Shown in pieces: positions 56,601 through 64,000 of a stretch of DNA of 64,000 nt. Each line of letters begins with the position of its first letter. Position 1 is the stretch's first letter. The notes below the pieces were generated by a model, which was not told the origin of the DNA, did no database searches, and saw nothing but the letters and a program-made list of their open reading frames with translations. Origin of the DNA: Methanobrevibacter sp. (GTDB lineage: Archaea > Methanobacteriota > Methanobacteria > Methanobacteriales > Methanobacteriaceae); the NCBI RefSeq assembly GCF_015062985.1, contig NZ_SUTI01000006.1, forward strand, positions 45,271 to 109,270, read 5' to 3'. Position numbers and translations under genes: made by a program.

Positions 56601-57401
56601 CTAATTTCCCCTTGAAATTACAGTTCCTTTGACCTTTTCATTTTCCAATACTTTGTAAATATTATTCTCAACTTCAGCATTTATTATTTTAGATTCAATA
56701 CCCAAATCTGCCAAATATAACAATTCCTTAATTTTTCCAACCATTCCTCCGGTAACATCAATATTAGTTGTTCCCTCTAATGTATCCAAATCTTCAATGG
56801 ATGAAAACTTATCAAAGAACATGGCATCATCATGAGTTTTAGGGTTTTTATTATAAACGCCATCAACATCAGTACCAAGGATTACACTTTCAGGGTTGAG
56901 ATTCATTGCCAAATATTGTATTAGCTGGTCTCCGGAAATAACGCATATTTCCAGTTCATCATCCAAAACAACATCCCCATAGATTACAGGAATAAAACCC
57001 TTATTCAGATATTTCTTGAATTGGTCCAAATCGCCGTGTGTTATCCTCTTATTGGTTGCTGTCATGAAACTTGAAGCAGGAACGGCCACAACAGGCAAGC
57101 CCTCTTCAATGAACGCTTCACATACATACATGTTCAATTTCTTAACGGCATTTTGAGTTTCACAAAATCCAATCCTTTTTTCTGGATACTCGGATTTGTC
57201 GAATTCCTCCCCAATCCTATATTTTTTAGCTGGAGGGTGTCCGAATGATCCCGCACCATGGACAATTATCAATTCTTTAAAAGATTTATCTAGGGATGCC
57301 TTTATCTCGGAAGCTATTCTTTTAAGACTTTTGGTATCAACTTCACTTTCATTTGAGTCCTTTTCTGTTAATATGCTTCCGCCAATCTTTAAAATAATCA
57401 T
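56601..57401 (-). CDS. ipk: Isopentenyl phosphate kinase
   Basis: In the archaeal mevalonate route this kinase phosphorylates isopentenyl phosphate to isopentenyl diphosphate. It belongs to the amino-acid-kinase superfamily: LKIGGSILTEKDS at the start, IVHGAGSFGHPPAKKYRIG (about residues 46-64, catalytic His), VISGDQLIQYLAMNL, LGTDVDGVYNKNPKTHDDAM and NIDVTGGMVGKIKEL (about 214-228). At 266 residues it has full length. The position between mevalonate kinase and the isomerase confirms the role. ATG at 57401 has GTGAT upstream. Confidence 0.95.
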   Translation of the reverse strand: MIILKIGGSILTEKDSNESEVDTKSLKRIASEIKASLDKSFKELIIVHGAGSFGHPPAKKYRIGEEFDKSEYPEKRIGFCETQNAVKKLNMYVCEAFIEEGLPVVAVPASSFMTATNKRITHGDLDQFKKYLNKGFIPVIYGDVVLDDELEICVISGDQLIQYLAMNLNPESVILGTDVDGVYNKNPKTHDDAMFFDKFSSIEDLDTLEGTTNIDVTGGMVGKIKELLYLADLGIESKIINAEVENNIYKVLENEKVKGTVISRGN

Positions 57402-57405
57402 GAAA

Positions 57406-58368
57406 TCACTTATAAACCCTTGAAGAAACTCCTTTTCGAGTAAATCTGATTTTCAAAATGTTATCATTGCGAGCGATAGCATTTGCAACCTCATCAACTT
57501 TGCCCGGACAAAGTGCAATTATGCTTCCGCCTCCACCGGCACCGGTAGTCTTGGAACCTATTGCTCCAGCTTCCCTTGCATTATATACCATACGGGACAA
57601 TTCTAAAGTATTCACCCCTAAAACATCCAAAAATCCGTGATTGATGTTCATCAATTCACCAACCTTCTTGAAATCATTTTTAAGAATAGCTTGTTTTGCA
57701 TAATTGGTCAGATTTCCCATTGCAGTGATTACAGGATTTATGATTTTAGGATTTCTGTTCTTTAGATTCCTGACATCCTTGACCATCTTTCCTGTGTTTC
57801 CATGTTTTGTGGTGTATCCTACAACGAAAGGAACATTGAAGTTGACCTTAAAATGCTCAACCTTCTTATTTCTAGACAAATAAACAAGCCCTCCATATGT
57901 GGAAACCAAAGTGTCCAAAGGACTGGCTACCCCCTGAACAGCCTGTTCGACCATATGGGCATCATGGGCTAAAGATTTCTTATTAAAACGAACATTATGA
58001 TATCTGTATAATGCAGCCAGTGTTGCTACGGTAACTGCTGCTGATGATCCTAATCCAGAACCAATAGGAACATTTGATGACAATGTTATCTCTATTGGGC
58101 TGTGGTCATGAGCTCTATAAAGAGATTCTAAAATATATCTAATAATACCTGGTTTTCCTTTTGTTAAAATGTACCTTTTCTCTCGTGAAATCAATTCCGC
58201 TTCGAAACCTATATCCGGCGCTTTAAAAATAGACTTTTCTGAATTTGATTCTCTAATTGTTATATAAGCTCTTTTATTTACGGCTCCTGCAATAGCTGGT
58301 TCATCATAAACAACTGAATGTTCACCGAATAATATTGTTTTTGCCGGAGCAGACGCTTTAGCTATCAT
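57406..58368 (-). CDS. mvk: Mevalonate kinase
   Basis: Phosphorylates mevalonate in isoprenoid synthesis. It is a GHMP kinase: ASAPAKTILFGEHSVVYDEPA near the start, the ATP loop PIGSGLGSSAAVTVATLAALY (about residues 104-124), and KTTGAGGGGSIIALCPG (about 277-293) as the third motif. SPLDTLVSTYGGLVYL holds the catalytic Asp. Length 320 is normal. AGGTG lies before the ATG at 58368. It is in the operon of MEMO, IPK and the isomerase, with four to ten bases between genes. Confidence 0.95.
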   Translation of the reverse strand: MIAKASAPAKTILFGEHSVVYDEPAIAGAVNKRAYITIRESNSEKSIFKAPDIGFEAELISREKRYILTKGKPGIIRYILESLYRAHDHSPIEITLSSNVPIGSGLGSSAAVTVATLAALYRYHNVRFNKKSLAHDAHMVEQAVQGVASPLDTLVSTYGGLVYLSRNKKVEHFKVNFNVPFVVGYTTKHGNTGKMVKDVRNLKNRNPKIINPVITAMGNLTNYAKQAILKNDFKKVGELMNINHGFLDVLGVNTLELSRMVYNAREAGAIGSKTTGAGGGGSIIALCPGKVDEVANAIARNDNILKIRFTRKGVSSRVYK

Positions 58369-58377
58369 AAAAACACC

Positions 58378-59226
58378 TTATCTAAAAACACCTGAAGCAT
58401 AACCTACAACTGAAGTGAAATCACCTGTCACATCCCCGCTTGTCTGATAAGCAAGAATTTCTGATTCGTTTTTATTCGCCATCTTGGAAATGGAGATTGT
58501 TGTCATTACAGGGCCATACCCGCACATGGTAATGTTATACTGAACAACCTCTTCAAAGAGCTTGAATTCATTCATCTCTTCAATATCCTCCAAAACGAAT
58601 GAATCAACTTTATTTGCTTTTTCCTGATTGTTGAAATGGGACAAATCGGTACTTGCAATGACCGCATAGGATTTTCCTAATTTTTTGCCCGCTTCAAGAA
58701 TAGACCTTGACAAATCAGATGAAGTGACAAAGTTTTGGGTTCCCATTGTAATCGGAACAATCTTAAAATCAGAAGAGAAATACTGTAAAAACGGCAGCTG
58801 GACTTCAATGCTGTGTTCACGTATGTGTGCAGAAAAGTCTGCGGATGCAATGTCTGATTGAGAGATGATTTCCTCTGCAAACTGACTGTCAACCTCGACA
58901 CTGCCTAAAGGAGTAATCCATTCCCCTTCATTGAAGACAGAAACTTCAGTACCGAAACCTGTATGATTTGGACTTATAATAATAAAAACTTCAGGAAAAC
59001 CATTTTGAACTAATTTGCAATAGCCGTGAGAAGCTACTGCACCTGAATATTGATAACCTGCATGAGGGACCATAACATTGATAGGATAATCTGTTCCTTC
59101 AAAATTATTTAATTCAGGTATGAAACCAACACCTGAATCATCTAAAAAGCAACTTTCAATGAGTTGCTTTAGATTATCAGCATCTCTTGGATAAAATGCT
59201 CCGGCCACAGCAGGTTGTCTTATCAT
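58378..59226 (-). CDS. MEMO1 family protein (AmmeMemoRadiSam protein B)
   Basis: The family shares the fold of class III extradiol dioxygenases, and its archaeal function is not settled. Conserved features are RQPAVAGAFYPRDADNLKQL at the N-terminus, VPHAGYQYSGAVASHGYCKL (about residues 53-72, His ligand), NHTGFGTEVSVFNEGEWITPLG, REHSIEVQLPFLQYF (about 136-150) and ASTDLSHFNNQEKA. The 282-residue length is normal. It lies between rps2 and mevalonate kinase, the conserved archaeal order. An AMMECR1 and radical-SAM partner would be expected elsewhere. Confidence 0.93.
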   Translation of the reverse strand: MIRQPAVAGAFYPRDADNLKQLIESCFLDDSGVGFIPELNNFEGTDYPINVMVPHAGYQYSGAVASHGYCKLVQNGFPEVFIIISPNHTGFGTEVSVFNEGEWITPLGSVEVDSQFAEEIISQSDIASADFSAHIREHSIEVQLPFLQYFSSDFKIVPITMGTQNFVTSSDLSRSILEAGKKLGKSYAVIASTDLSHFNNQEKANKVDSFVLEDIEEMNEFKLFEEVVQYNITMCGYGPVMTTISISKMANKNESEILAYQTSGDVTGDFTSVVGYASGVFR

Positions 59227-59235
59227 TTAACTCAT

Positions 59236-59838
59236 TTAAAATTTAAGTTCAAAGTCGGTTGAATCAATATCTAAGTCACCGTCTTCAGGAATGTCTCCTC
59301 TTTCCCTTAAAATTTGTCTTGCGAGTAACCAGTAAACTAAAGCGATAGCTTTTCTACCTTTGTTGTTTACAGGTACTGCAATGTCAACAAAACTGAGTAA
59401 GTTTTCAGTATCACATAATGCAATAACTGGAATACCGTTTTGTTTTGATTCGAGAATTGCTTGTGAGTCTGATCTTGGGTCAGTTACAACAATGATTTTT
59501 GGTTCAATGAATTTAGCGTAATTTGGGTTTGTTAAAGTACCTGGGATGAATCTTCCAGGAATGGTTTTTGCGCCAGTGATTTCACCGAATTTTTTAACAG
59601 GAGCTTGACCGTATTGTCTGGTAGCAACTACTAAAATGTCATCAGGGTCATATTTTGCTAAAAGTTTTGCGATTTGTCTGATTCTTTCATCAGTTTTTTG
59701 AATATCCAATACATATAAACCGTCAGATCTTACTCTGAAAATGTATTTTTCCATGTCACTGGTTTTTTGTTGAGTTCCGATATGTAAACCTGCTGCTAAA
59801 TAATTATCTAAATCTATTAAAAGTTCATCATTTGCCAT
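59236..59838 (-). CDS. rps2: 30S ribosomal protein S2
   Basis: Archaeal-type S2 of 200 residues, a small-subunit protein near the mRNA exit. AAGLHIGTQQKTSDMEKYIF at the N-terminus, the RSDGLYVLDIQKTDERIR strand, ILVVATRQYGQAPVKKFGEITGAK, PGRFIPGTLTNPNYAKFIEPKIIVVTDPRSDSQA and NNKGRKAIALVYWLLARQILRERG are all standard. AGGTGA precedes the ATG. It is followed by MEMO nine bases downstream and preceded by a ferredoxin gene, as in related methanogens. Confidence 0.97.
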   Translation of the reverse strand: MANDELLIDLDNYLAAGLHIGTQQKTSDMEKYIFRVRSDGLYVLDIQKTDERIRQIAKLLAKYDPDDILVVATRQYGQAPVKKFGEITGAKTIPGRFIPGTLTNPNYAKFIEPKIIVVTDPRSDSQAILESKQNGIPVIALCDTENLLSFVDIAVPVNNKGRKAIALVYWLLARQILRERGDIPEDGDLDIDSTDFELKF

Positions 59839-59850
59839 TTTTTCACCTAT

Positions 59851-60045
59851 TTAATCTTCATCTTCTATTTTAACACATTCATTAGGACATACGTCCATAC
59901 ATACTTCACAATAACTGCATTCTGAAGGGTCAGTAATTACAATTTTGTCTCCTTCAAGAACCAATACTTCCATTGGGCAAACGTCAGCGCATTCTGCGCA
60001 GTCTGCACCATCACATTTATCATAATCAATAGTTACTTTAGCCAT
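59851..60045 (-). CDS. 2[4Fe-4S] ferredoxin, 64 aa
   Basis: A small electron carrier with two 4Fe-4S clusters. The first Cys block reads CDGADCAECADVCP (C-x4-C-x2-C-x3-C), one gap wider than usual at its first spacing. The second is CSYCEVCMDVCP (C-x2-C-x2-C-x3-C). GGGGAG lies before the ATG at 60045. Its place between enolase and rps2 in the ribosomal/RNA-polymerase block is conserved in methanogens, though its redox partner is unknown. Confidence 0.93.
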   Translation of the reverse strand: MAKVTIDYDKCDGADCAECADVCPMEVLVLEGDKIVITDPSECSYCEVCMDVCPNECVKIEDED

Positions 60046-60065
60046 TTTACTCTCCCCAAAACTTT

Positions 60066-61310
60066 TTAAAATGTACCCATTTTTGGATTTGGGAGTTCCT
60101 CTTCAATGCGGATAAGCTCATTCAATTTAGCTATTCTTTCTCCACCGATTGCACCTGTCTTTATCATAGGTGATGAAAAACCTACCGCCAAATGAGCAAT
60201 AGTCTCATCGGTAGTTTCACCGGATCTATGGGATACTACAGGTACGATGTTATTTTCCTTAGCTAATTTTACTGTTGCATAAGTTTCAGATAAAGAACCA
60301 ATCTGGTTAGGTTTTATAATGATTGCATTTGCCGCATTCATTTCTATACCCTTAGCCAAAAGTTCCTTATTTGTTACAAACAAATCATCTCCACATATGA
60401 GACATTCATTTCCAACTTTTGCAGTTAATTGAGCAAAGCCATCAAAGTCATTCTCATCAAATGGGTCTTCTACATAAAACATATTATAAGTATCAATAAT
60501 ATCTTTTACGAATTCAATTTGATCTCCGGTATCTCTTTTAATACCGTCTTGAGCATAAACGTATTTTTGCGCATCTGCATTCCACAGTTCGGATGCAGCC
60601 ATATCCAAAGAAGGTCTTATTTCAAAACCTAACTCATCGCCCACTTCTTCACAAGCCTGTGCCTGGATTTCCAAAGCGGCATCATTAGTAATGTTAGGCA
60701 CCCAACCTCCTTCATCACCTTTGCCTCCGGTGAAGTTTGAATCCTTTTTCTGGATTAATTCCTTCAATTTCTTGTGAACAGAAGCGTTTGCAAAAATTGC
60801 GTCCATTACAGTTGGGGCTCCAATCGGAACAACCAAAAATTCCTGAATATCAGGTGCGTTAACGCCTGCATGTGCTCCTCCGTTCATCATGTTTCCAAGA
60901 GGGAAAGGCAATTCATTTACTAGATTTCCACCAATGTATTTATATAATGGCATATTGTAAGATGCAGCTGCAGCTTTCGCTACTGCCATTGAAATAGCTA
61001 CAGTAGTATTTCCTCCAATAGCAGATAAATTGTCGGTTCCATCAACTTCCCTTAACACTTCATCGATGGTAGCCAAATCTTCAGCATCCATACCGATGAG
61101 TTCGGAAGCTATCAGATCTTCCATTTCACTTACAACTTCATCAATCCCACCTTTAGGGTATGATACCACTTCTCTTGAACCGGTACTTGCCCCGCTAGGT
61201 GCAGCAGCTCTACCTGAACTATTCCAAGTGATCACATCAACTTCAATAGTTGGGTTTCCTCTGCTGTCCAAAATCTTTCGAACTTGGACGTCTTCTATTA
61301 TACTAACCAA
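60066..61310 (-). CDS. eno: Enolase (phosphopyruvate hydratase)
   Basis: Interconverts 2-phosphoglycerate and phosphoenolpyruvate in the cytosol. Signature regions are VRKILDSRGNPTIEVDV, APSGASTGSREVVSYP, LGNMMNGGAHAGVNAPDIQEFLVVP, GGKGDEGGWVPN, YVEDPFDENDFDGFAQL (metal-binding Asp/Glu), NQIGSLSETYATVKLA and VSHRSGETTDETIAHLAVG. The TTG at 61310 follows GAGGTG by six bases and gives MVSIIEDVQVRK; the GTG at 61319 lies inside that site. Length 414 is normal. The ferredoxin gene follows 20 bases later. Confidence 0.96.
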   Translation of the reverse strand: MVSIIEDVQVRKILDSRGNPTIEVDVITWNSSGRAAAPSGASTGSREVVSYPKGGIDEVVSEMEDLIASELIGMDAEDLATIDEVLREVDGTDNLSAIGGNTTVAISMAVAKAAAASYNMPLYKYIGGNLVNELPFPLGNMMNGGAHAGVNAPDIQEFLVVPIGAPTVMDAIFANASVHKKLKELIQKKDSNFTGGKGDEGGWVPNITNDAALEIQAQACEEVGDELGFEIRPSLDMAASELWNADAQKYVYAQDGIKRDTGDQIEFVKDIIDTYNMFYVEDPFDENDFDGFAQLTAKVGNECLICGDDLFVTNKELLAKGIEMNAANAIIIKPNQIGSLSETYATVKLAKENNIVPVVSHRSGETTDETIAHLAVGFSSPMIKTGAIGGERIAKLNELIRIEEELPNPKMGTF

Positions 61311-61448
61311 AAAAAACACCTCAGTGCCATTTAATTTATTACCATATAACCTATACTCCTTAAAAAAATCAGTAAGTTTCTTTATAGAGTTATGTTGGTA
61401 TTTTTTATTTTTTTTAAATAAATATTAGGAATAAATAGAAAAAACTAT

Positions 61449-61631
61449 TTATTCATCTCTAATAACATCTAATGGTAAAACTCCAGCTTTGAGTTCCTCA
61501 TAAGCTATATCAATTGGATCTAAGGAGTCTTTAATTTCAACTAAAGGTTTAGCTCCCATAGATATTTGAATTGCTCTAGCTCCAAGAAGTCTAGCTCTTT
61601 CAAACCTTGTTAATTTTTTTTCAACATCCAT
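61449..61631 (-). CDS. rpoK: RNA polymerase subunit Rpo6 (RpoK)
   Basis: A 60-residue core subunit of archaeal RNA polymerase, related to bacterial omega and eukaryotic Rpb6, helping to fold the largest subunit. KKLTRFERARLLGARAIQISMGAKPLVEI and IAYEELKAGVLPLDVIRDE are textbook. The ATG at 61631 lies 25-27 bases below a TATA-like AAATATATG (about 61653-61661), so the message may be leaderless; an ATG at 61646 would add five residues. It stands between rpoN and enolase. Confidence 0.94.
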   Translation of the reverse strand: MDVEKKLTRFERARLLGARAIQISMGAKPLVEIKDSLDPIDIAYEELKAGVLPLDVIRDE

Positions 61632-61709
61632 GAATATTACTTCCATTTTTAGGCATATATTTTACCAAGATTATATTTTAATTAAAAAATATCCCTACGA
61701 CTGAAAAAT

Positions 61710-61880
61710 CTATTCCCATGTCTCGACATGAGAAATTAACATTCTTCTACAACAGTATCTAGTTAACCCTAAGTCATCCAATACGTCTTTTGACTTTTCA
61801 CCAGCTTCGATTCTTTTGACATATTCATCGAAAAGTGCTGATACGGGTTTTCCACAACTTAAGCATCTAATAGGAATCAT
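61710..61880 (-). CDS. rpoN: RNA polymerase subunit Rpo10 (RpoN)
   Basis: A 56-residue zinc-binding subunit. The N-terminal MIPIRCLSCGKPVSAL and the later RYCCRRMLISHVE give the four zinc Cys (C6, C9, C43, C44), in the pattern of Rpb10. It is required for assembly of the polymerase. The gene runs from the ATG at 61880 to TAG at 61710. It lies 38 bases after rps9 in the conserved order rps11-rpoD-rpl18e-rpl13-rps9-rpoN-rpoK. Confidence 0.96.
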   Translation of the reverse strand: MIPIRCLSCGKPVSALFDEYVKRIEAGEKSKDVLDDLGLTRYCCRRMLISHVETWE

Positions 61881-61918
61881 TTAAATCATCTTTTTAAAAT
61901 ATTAAAGTACAGATTGAA

Positions 61919-62320
61919 TTATCTGTAACTTTTTTGTTTACGAGCTCTTGCACCAGGACCACCGTATTTTTTAGGTTCGGAACGTCTTGGGTCACCTACT
62001 AACATGGTTCTGTCATATTGTATGAATTTTTCTTTTAAATCCATATCTTGTGACCATTGGACAAGTCCTTTTGCAATTACCATACGTGCAGCTTCTGCTT
62101 GACCCATTACTCCTCCGCCGATAACTTTAATGTTGATATCTACTTCATTTGCTAAGTCACCAGCTAAGGTTAATGGTTCTTGTAACTTTAAGTTAGCAAG
62201 TTCTGGAGAGTAAAGTTCTAAAGGAATTCTGTTGATTCTAACTTTACCGGTTCCTTCGCGAACAGTACCTCTTGCGATAGCTGTTTTACGTTTTCCACTA
62301 GTATGAATAACTTTAACCAT
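61919..62320 (-). CDS. rps9: 30S ribosomal protein S9
   Basis: Small-subunit protein of 133 residues whose C-terminal Arg reaches the P-site tRNA. It shows VIHTSGKRKTAIARGTVREGTGKVRIN at the start, IKVIGGGVMGQAEAARMVIAKGLVQW in the middle and RRSEPKKYGGPGARARKQKSYR at the end, with the terminal YR intact. The ATG at 62320 (MVKVIH) with GTGAT upstream is preferred to the GTG at 62326. It follows rpl13 by 12 bases. Confidence 0.97.
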   Translation of the reverse strand: MVKVIHTSGKRKTAIARGTVREGTGKVRINRIPLELYSPELANLKLQEPLTLAGDLANEVDINIKVIGGGVMGQAEAARMVIAKGLVQWSQDMDLKEKFIQYDRTMLVGDPRRSEPKKYGGPGARARKQKSYR

Positions 62321-62338
62321 AATCACACATCCATATAT

Positions 62339-62761
62339 CTAAAAGGTAGCTCCTAAAAGTTTGGAAATTTCTCCTAACTCAATACCTTTTTTAATGTTTT
62401 TGTATTCTGCTTCTGGAACTGAAGTGAGTTCTGCATCTGCATATTCTGCTGGCACTCCAACAAATGCTTTTAAGCCTTTGAATGCAGTTTTACCTTTTGA
62501 TTTTCTGTAAGGTAACATTCCTCTAACAGTTCTTCTAAATATATCATCCGGTCTTCTAGGATATTTAGGACCTAAGTCACGAGGGTTGGAAATACTTGCC
62601 CTGTCAACTCTTTGTTTGTATTTAGCGTAAGCCCAATCCTTGTTTCCGGTTAACATAATTTTTTCAGCATTAAGAATTACAACTTCTTCGCCTTCTAAAA
62701 GATTTTTACTAGTAATACTAGCTAATCTTCCTAAAACGCATCCTTCTCCATCAATAATCAT
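62339..62761 (-). CDS. rpl13: 50S ribosomal protein L13
   Basis: Large-subunit protein of 140 residues. MIIDGEGCVLGRLASITSKNLLEGEEVVILNAEKIMLTGNK and RTVRGMLPYRKSKGKTAFKGLKAFVGVP are diagnostic for archaeal L13. Length and operon place (between L18e and S9) agree. It starts 13 bases after the rpl18e stop. Confidence 0.97.
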   Translation of the reverse strand: MIIDGEGCVLGRLASITSKNLLEGEEVVILNAEKIMLTGNKDWAYAKYKQRVDRASISNPRDLGPKYPRRPDDIFRRTVRGMLPYRKSKGKTAFKGLKAFVGVPAEYADAELTSVPEAEYKNIKKGIELGEISKLLGATF

Positions 62762-62774
62762 AATAACACCCTAC

Positions 62775-63140
62775 TTATTCCATGATTTTAATGTTTGATC
62801 CTTTAGGATTTGATTCGATTATCTCGTCAATTGAGATGCATTCTCCACCAGCACTTTCAATTTTTTCTTGTGCTTTAGCTGAGAATTTTAATGCTACGAC
62901 ATCTACTTTTTCTTCTAAATTACCATTTGATAAAACTTTACCTGGTACTAAAATAGTTTCTCCAGCTTCAGCGTATCTTGCAATATCTGACAAGTTAACT
63001 TCAGCGGTTCTTCTATTAGACCTTTCAAGTCTTTGAGCAACATCTTTCCAAATAGCTGCATCTTCACTTCTTGATTTGTCATAAAGTTTATTAATAAGTT
63101 CAATAAGGTTAGGATTAGTTTTTATAATCTTTTTAGCCAT
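62775..63140 (-). CDS. rpl18e: 50S ribosomal protein L18e
   Basis: Archaeal/eukaryotic large-subunit protein of 121 residues, of the L15/L18e fold. TNPNLIELINKLYDKSRSEDAAIWKDVAQRLERSNRRTAEVNLSDIARY and ILVPGKVLSNGNLEEKVDVVALKFSAKAQEKI give a clear match. The ATG at 63140 overlaps the rpoD stop by one base, so the two are coupled. Confidence 0.96.
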   Translation of the reverse strand: MAKKIIKTNPNLIELINKLYDKSRSEDAAIWKDVAQRLERSNRRTAEVNLSDIARYAEAGETILVPGKVLSNGNLEEKVDVVALKFSAKAQEKIESAGGECISIDEIIESNPKGSNIKIME

Positions 63141-63943
63141 TATTTACTTCCTCCTTCTTCACTAAATCTGATAAACTTATCTGCTTTTTCACCTAATACT
63201 TCACAAGCTTTTAATAAAACTTCTTTAGGAGGCATTGATCCATCAGTTTCAATTCTAAATATGAAATCATTTTCACGATACCCTACATTAATATATCCAT
63301 TGGTTGAAGCTCTAACACAACTTTTACACATGGCACAGTCTTCAATATCCAAAATCTTAATCTTTTTAGATCTTCTGTCAGATTTTAAAATACCTCTAGG
63401 ACATGCTTGAGCACAATCATAATCAATTTCAACATCCTCATTGAAAGTGATTTCAGGATATTGCTTGTATGCACAGACTGTTGTCGGCATCCATTTAGCA
63501 TGTTCTTTACCGTAACCTACTTTTGCAACAGCTTCAATATTAAGTACTTCGTCCTCTTTAAGTTTAACTAAAGGAATGGTATCGTATACTGGTTTAATTT
63601 TTGAGTCTGAAGATATTAAATCCTTAGAATAAACTACTTTAGGTCCCACTTCATTTAAACTGAACATAATTCCATTGGAATACTCTCCCCAGTCATCATC
63701 TTCAGGTAAAGATAAACCTTCAAGAGCATCAAGGTCAGAAACTAAAGGAGTTAAACCAAGTCTGTGAGCAAGCACCTCATTAAACATTGCAGAATCATTT
63801 CTGATAATGTTTACATCTTCAATAGCTATCTTAGGTACATTTACCATAGCACATCTTCTAATTGCATTAATAAAAGGTACTTCTGCATCGCGAACAATGA
63901 ATACGATTTCATCATCGCTTTGGCTTTTTAATTCTATCTCCAT
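63140..63943 (-). CDS. rpoD: RNA polymerase subunit Rpo3 (RpoD) with Fe-S domain
   Basis: The 267-residue alpha-like subunit that nucleates assembly with Rpo11. The dimerisation part is EVPFINAIRRCAMVNVPKIAIEDVNIIRNDSAMFNEVLAHRLGLTPL (about residues 20-66). A ferredoxin-like insertion carries CAQACPRGIL (about 177-186) and CAMCKSCVRA, five Cys in all, so one 3Fe-4S or 4Fe-4S cluster is likely, as in several methanogens. The C-terminus resumes the dimerisation fold (NDFIFRIETDGSMPPKEVLLKACEVL). It follows rps11 by 15 bases. Confidence 0.95.
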   Translation of the reverse strand: MEIELKSQSDDEIVFIVRDAEVPFINAIRRCAMVNVPKIAIEDVNIIRNDSAMFNEVLAHRLGLTPLVSDLDALEGLSLPEDDDWGEYSNGIMFSLNEVGPKVVYSKDLISSDSKIKPVYDTIPLVKLKEDEVLNIEAVAKVGYGKEHAKWMPTTVCAYKQYPEITFNEDVEIDYDCAQACPRGILKSDRRSKKIKILDIEDCAMCKSCVRASTNGYINVGYRENDFIFRIETDGSMPPKEVLLKACEVLGEKADKFIRFSEEGGSK

Positions 63944-63958
63944 ATTAAACCCTTCCGC

Positions 63959-64000
63959 TTAAACTCTTCTTCCTCTTTTACCACCAGGTCTTCCAGTACC
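63959..64000 (-). CDS. rps11: 30S ribosomal protein S11, C-terminal fragment
   Basis: Only the last 13 codons and the TAA lie in the window: GTGRPGGKRGRRV, the conserved basic tail of archaeal S11. The rest of the gene continues past the right edge. It begins the ribosomal/RNA-polymerase run on the minus strand. Confidence 0.9.
   Translation of the reverse strand, partial: GTGRPGGKRGRRV

Overview
The window reads as chromosome of a low-GC methanogenic archaeon of the order Methanobacteriales, most likely Methanobrevibacter or a close host-associated relative. The evidence is a split family-B DNA polymerase (small subunit at 4950), hypE for [NiFe] hydrogenase, a CofE-like protein, a DUF2121/connectase-type protein, two very large adhesin-like surface proteins with parallel beta-helix and Ig-like repeats, archaeal mevalonate-pathway lipid genes, and an archaeal ribosomal/RNA-polymerase block. 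Start sites mostly use GGTGA-type ribosome binding sites, and some look leaderless behind a TATA box. No tRNA, rRNA, insertion sequence or CRISPR array was seen.

Layout. 1-6.4 kb: a Cas4-like nuclease (cut by the window edge), a thermonuclease homologue, hypE, an internally deleted ribosomal protein S8e gene, small acidic or zinc-ribbon proteins, polB2 and a HAD phosphatase. 6.4-14.8 kb: two adhesin-like proteins on either side of an exonuclease III-pheS pair. 15-20 kb: a toxin-antitoxin pair with a frameshifted toxin and a perfect operator palindrome, a CitG-like gene with hemB, and a nucleotidyltransferase-like two-gene module behind a GC-rich palindrome. 19.7-25.8 kb: aroC, an MBL-fold hydrolase, the connectase-like protein, an ADP-forming acyl-CoA synthetase and a DUF447 flavoprotein.

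25.8-33.4 kb is the most unusual part. A four-gene operon (class II glutamine amidotransferase, GCS2-type glutamate-cysteine ligase, GshA-type glutamate-cysteine ligase, FdhD) sits between two nearly identical sulfonate-type substrate-binding proteins and faces a ThiF-like E1 enzyme. A palindrome close to TAACAATTGTTA recurs just downstream of the TATA boxes here, which suggests one regulon for gamma-glutamyl/thiol or sulfur metabolism.

33.4-53 kb holds housekeeping genes (CofE-like, purA, dapL, gltX), several uncharacterised small-protein operons, a HIRAN-TPR protein, an Fe-S aldo/keto reductase, a methyltransferase, and a cupin-hcp pair divergent from a TrmB-type regulator. 53-64 kb is the conserved euryarchaeal run: rps11-rpoD-rpl18e-rpl13-rps9-rpoN-rpoK-eno-ferredoxin-rps2-memo-mvk-ipk-fni-rnj-idsA, all on the minus strand. 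It joins transcription, translation and isoprenoid lipid synthesis.
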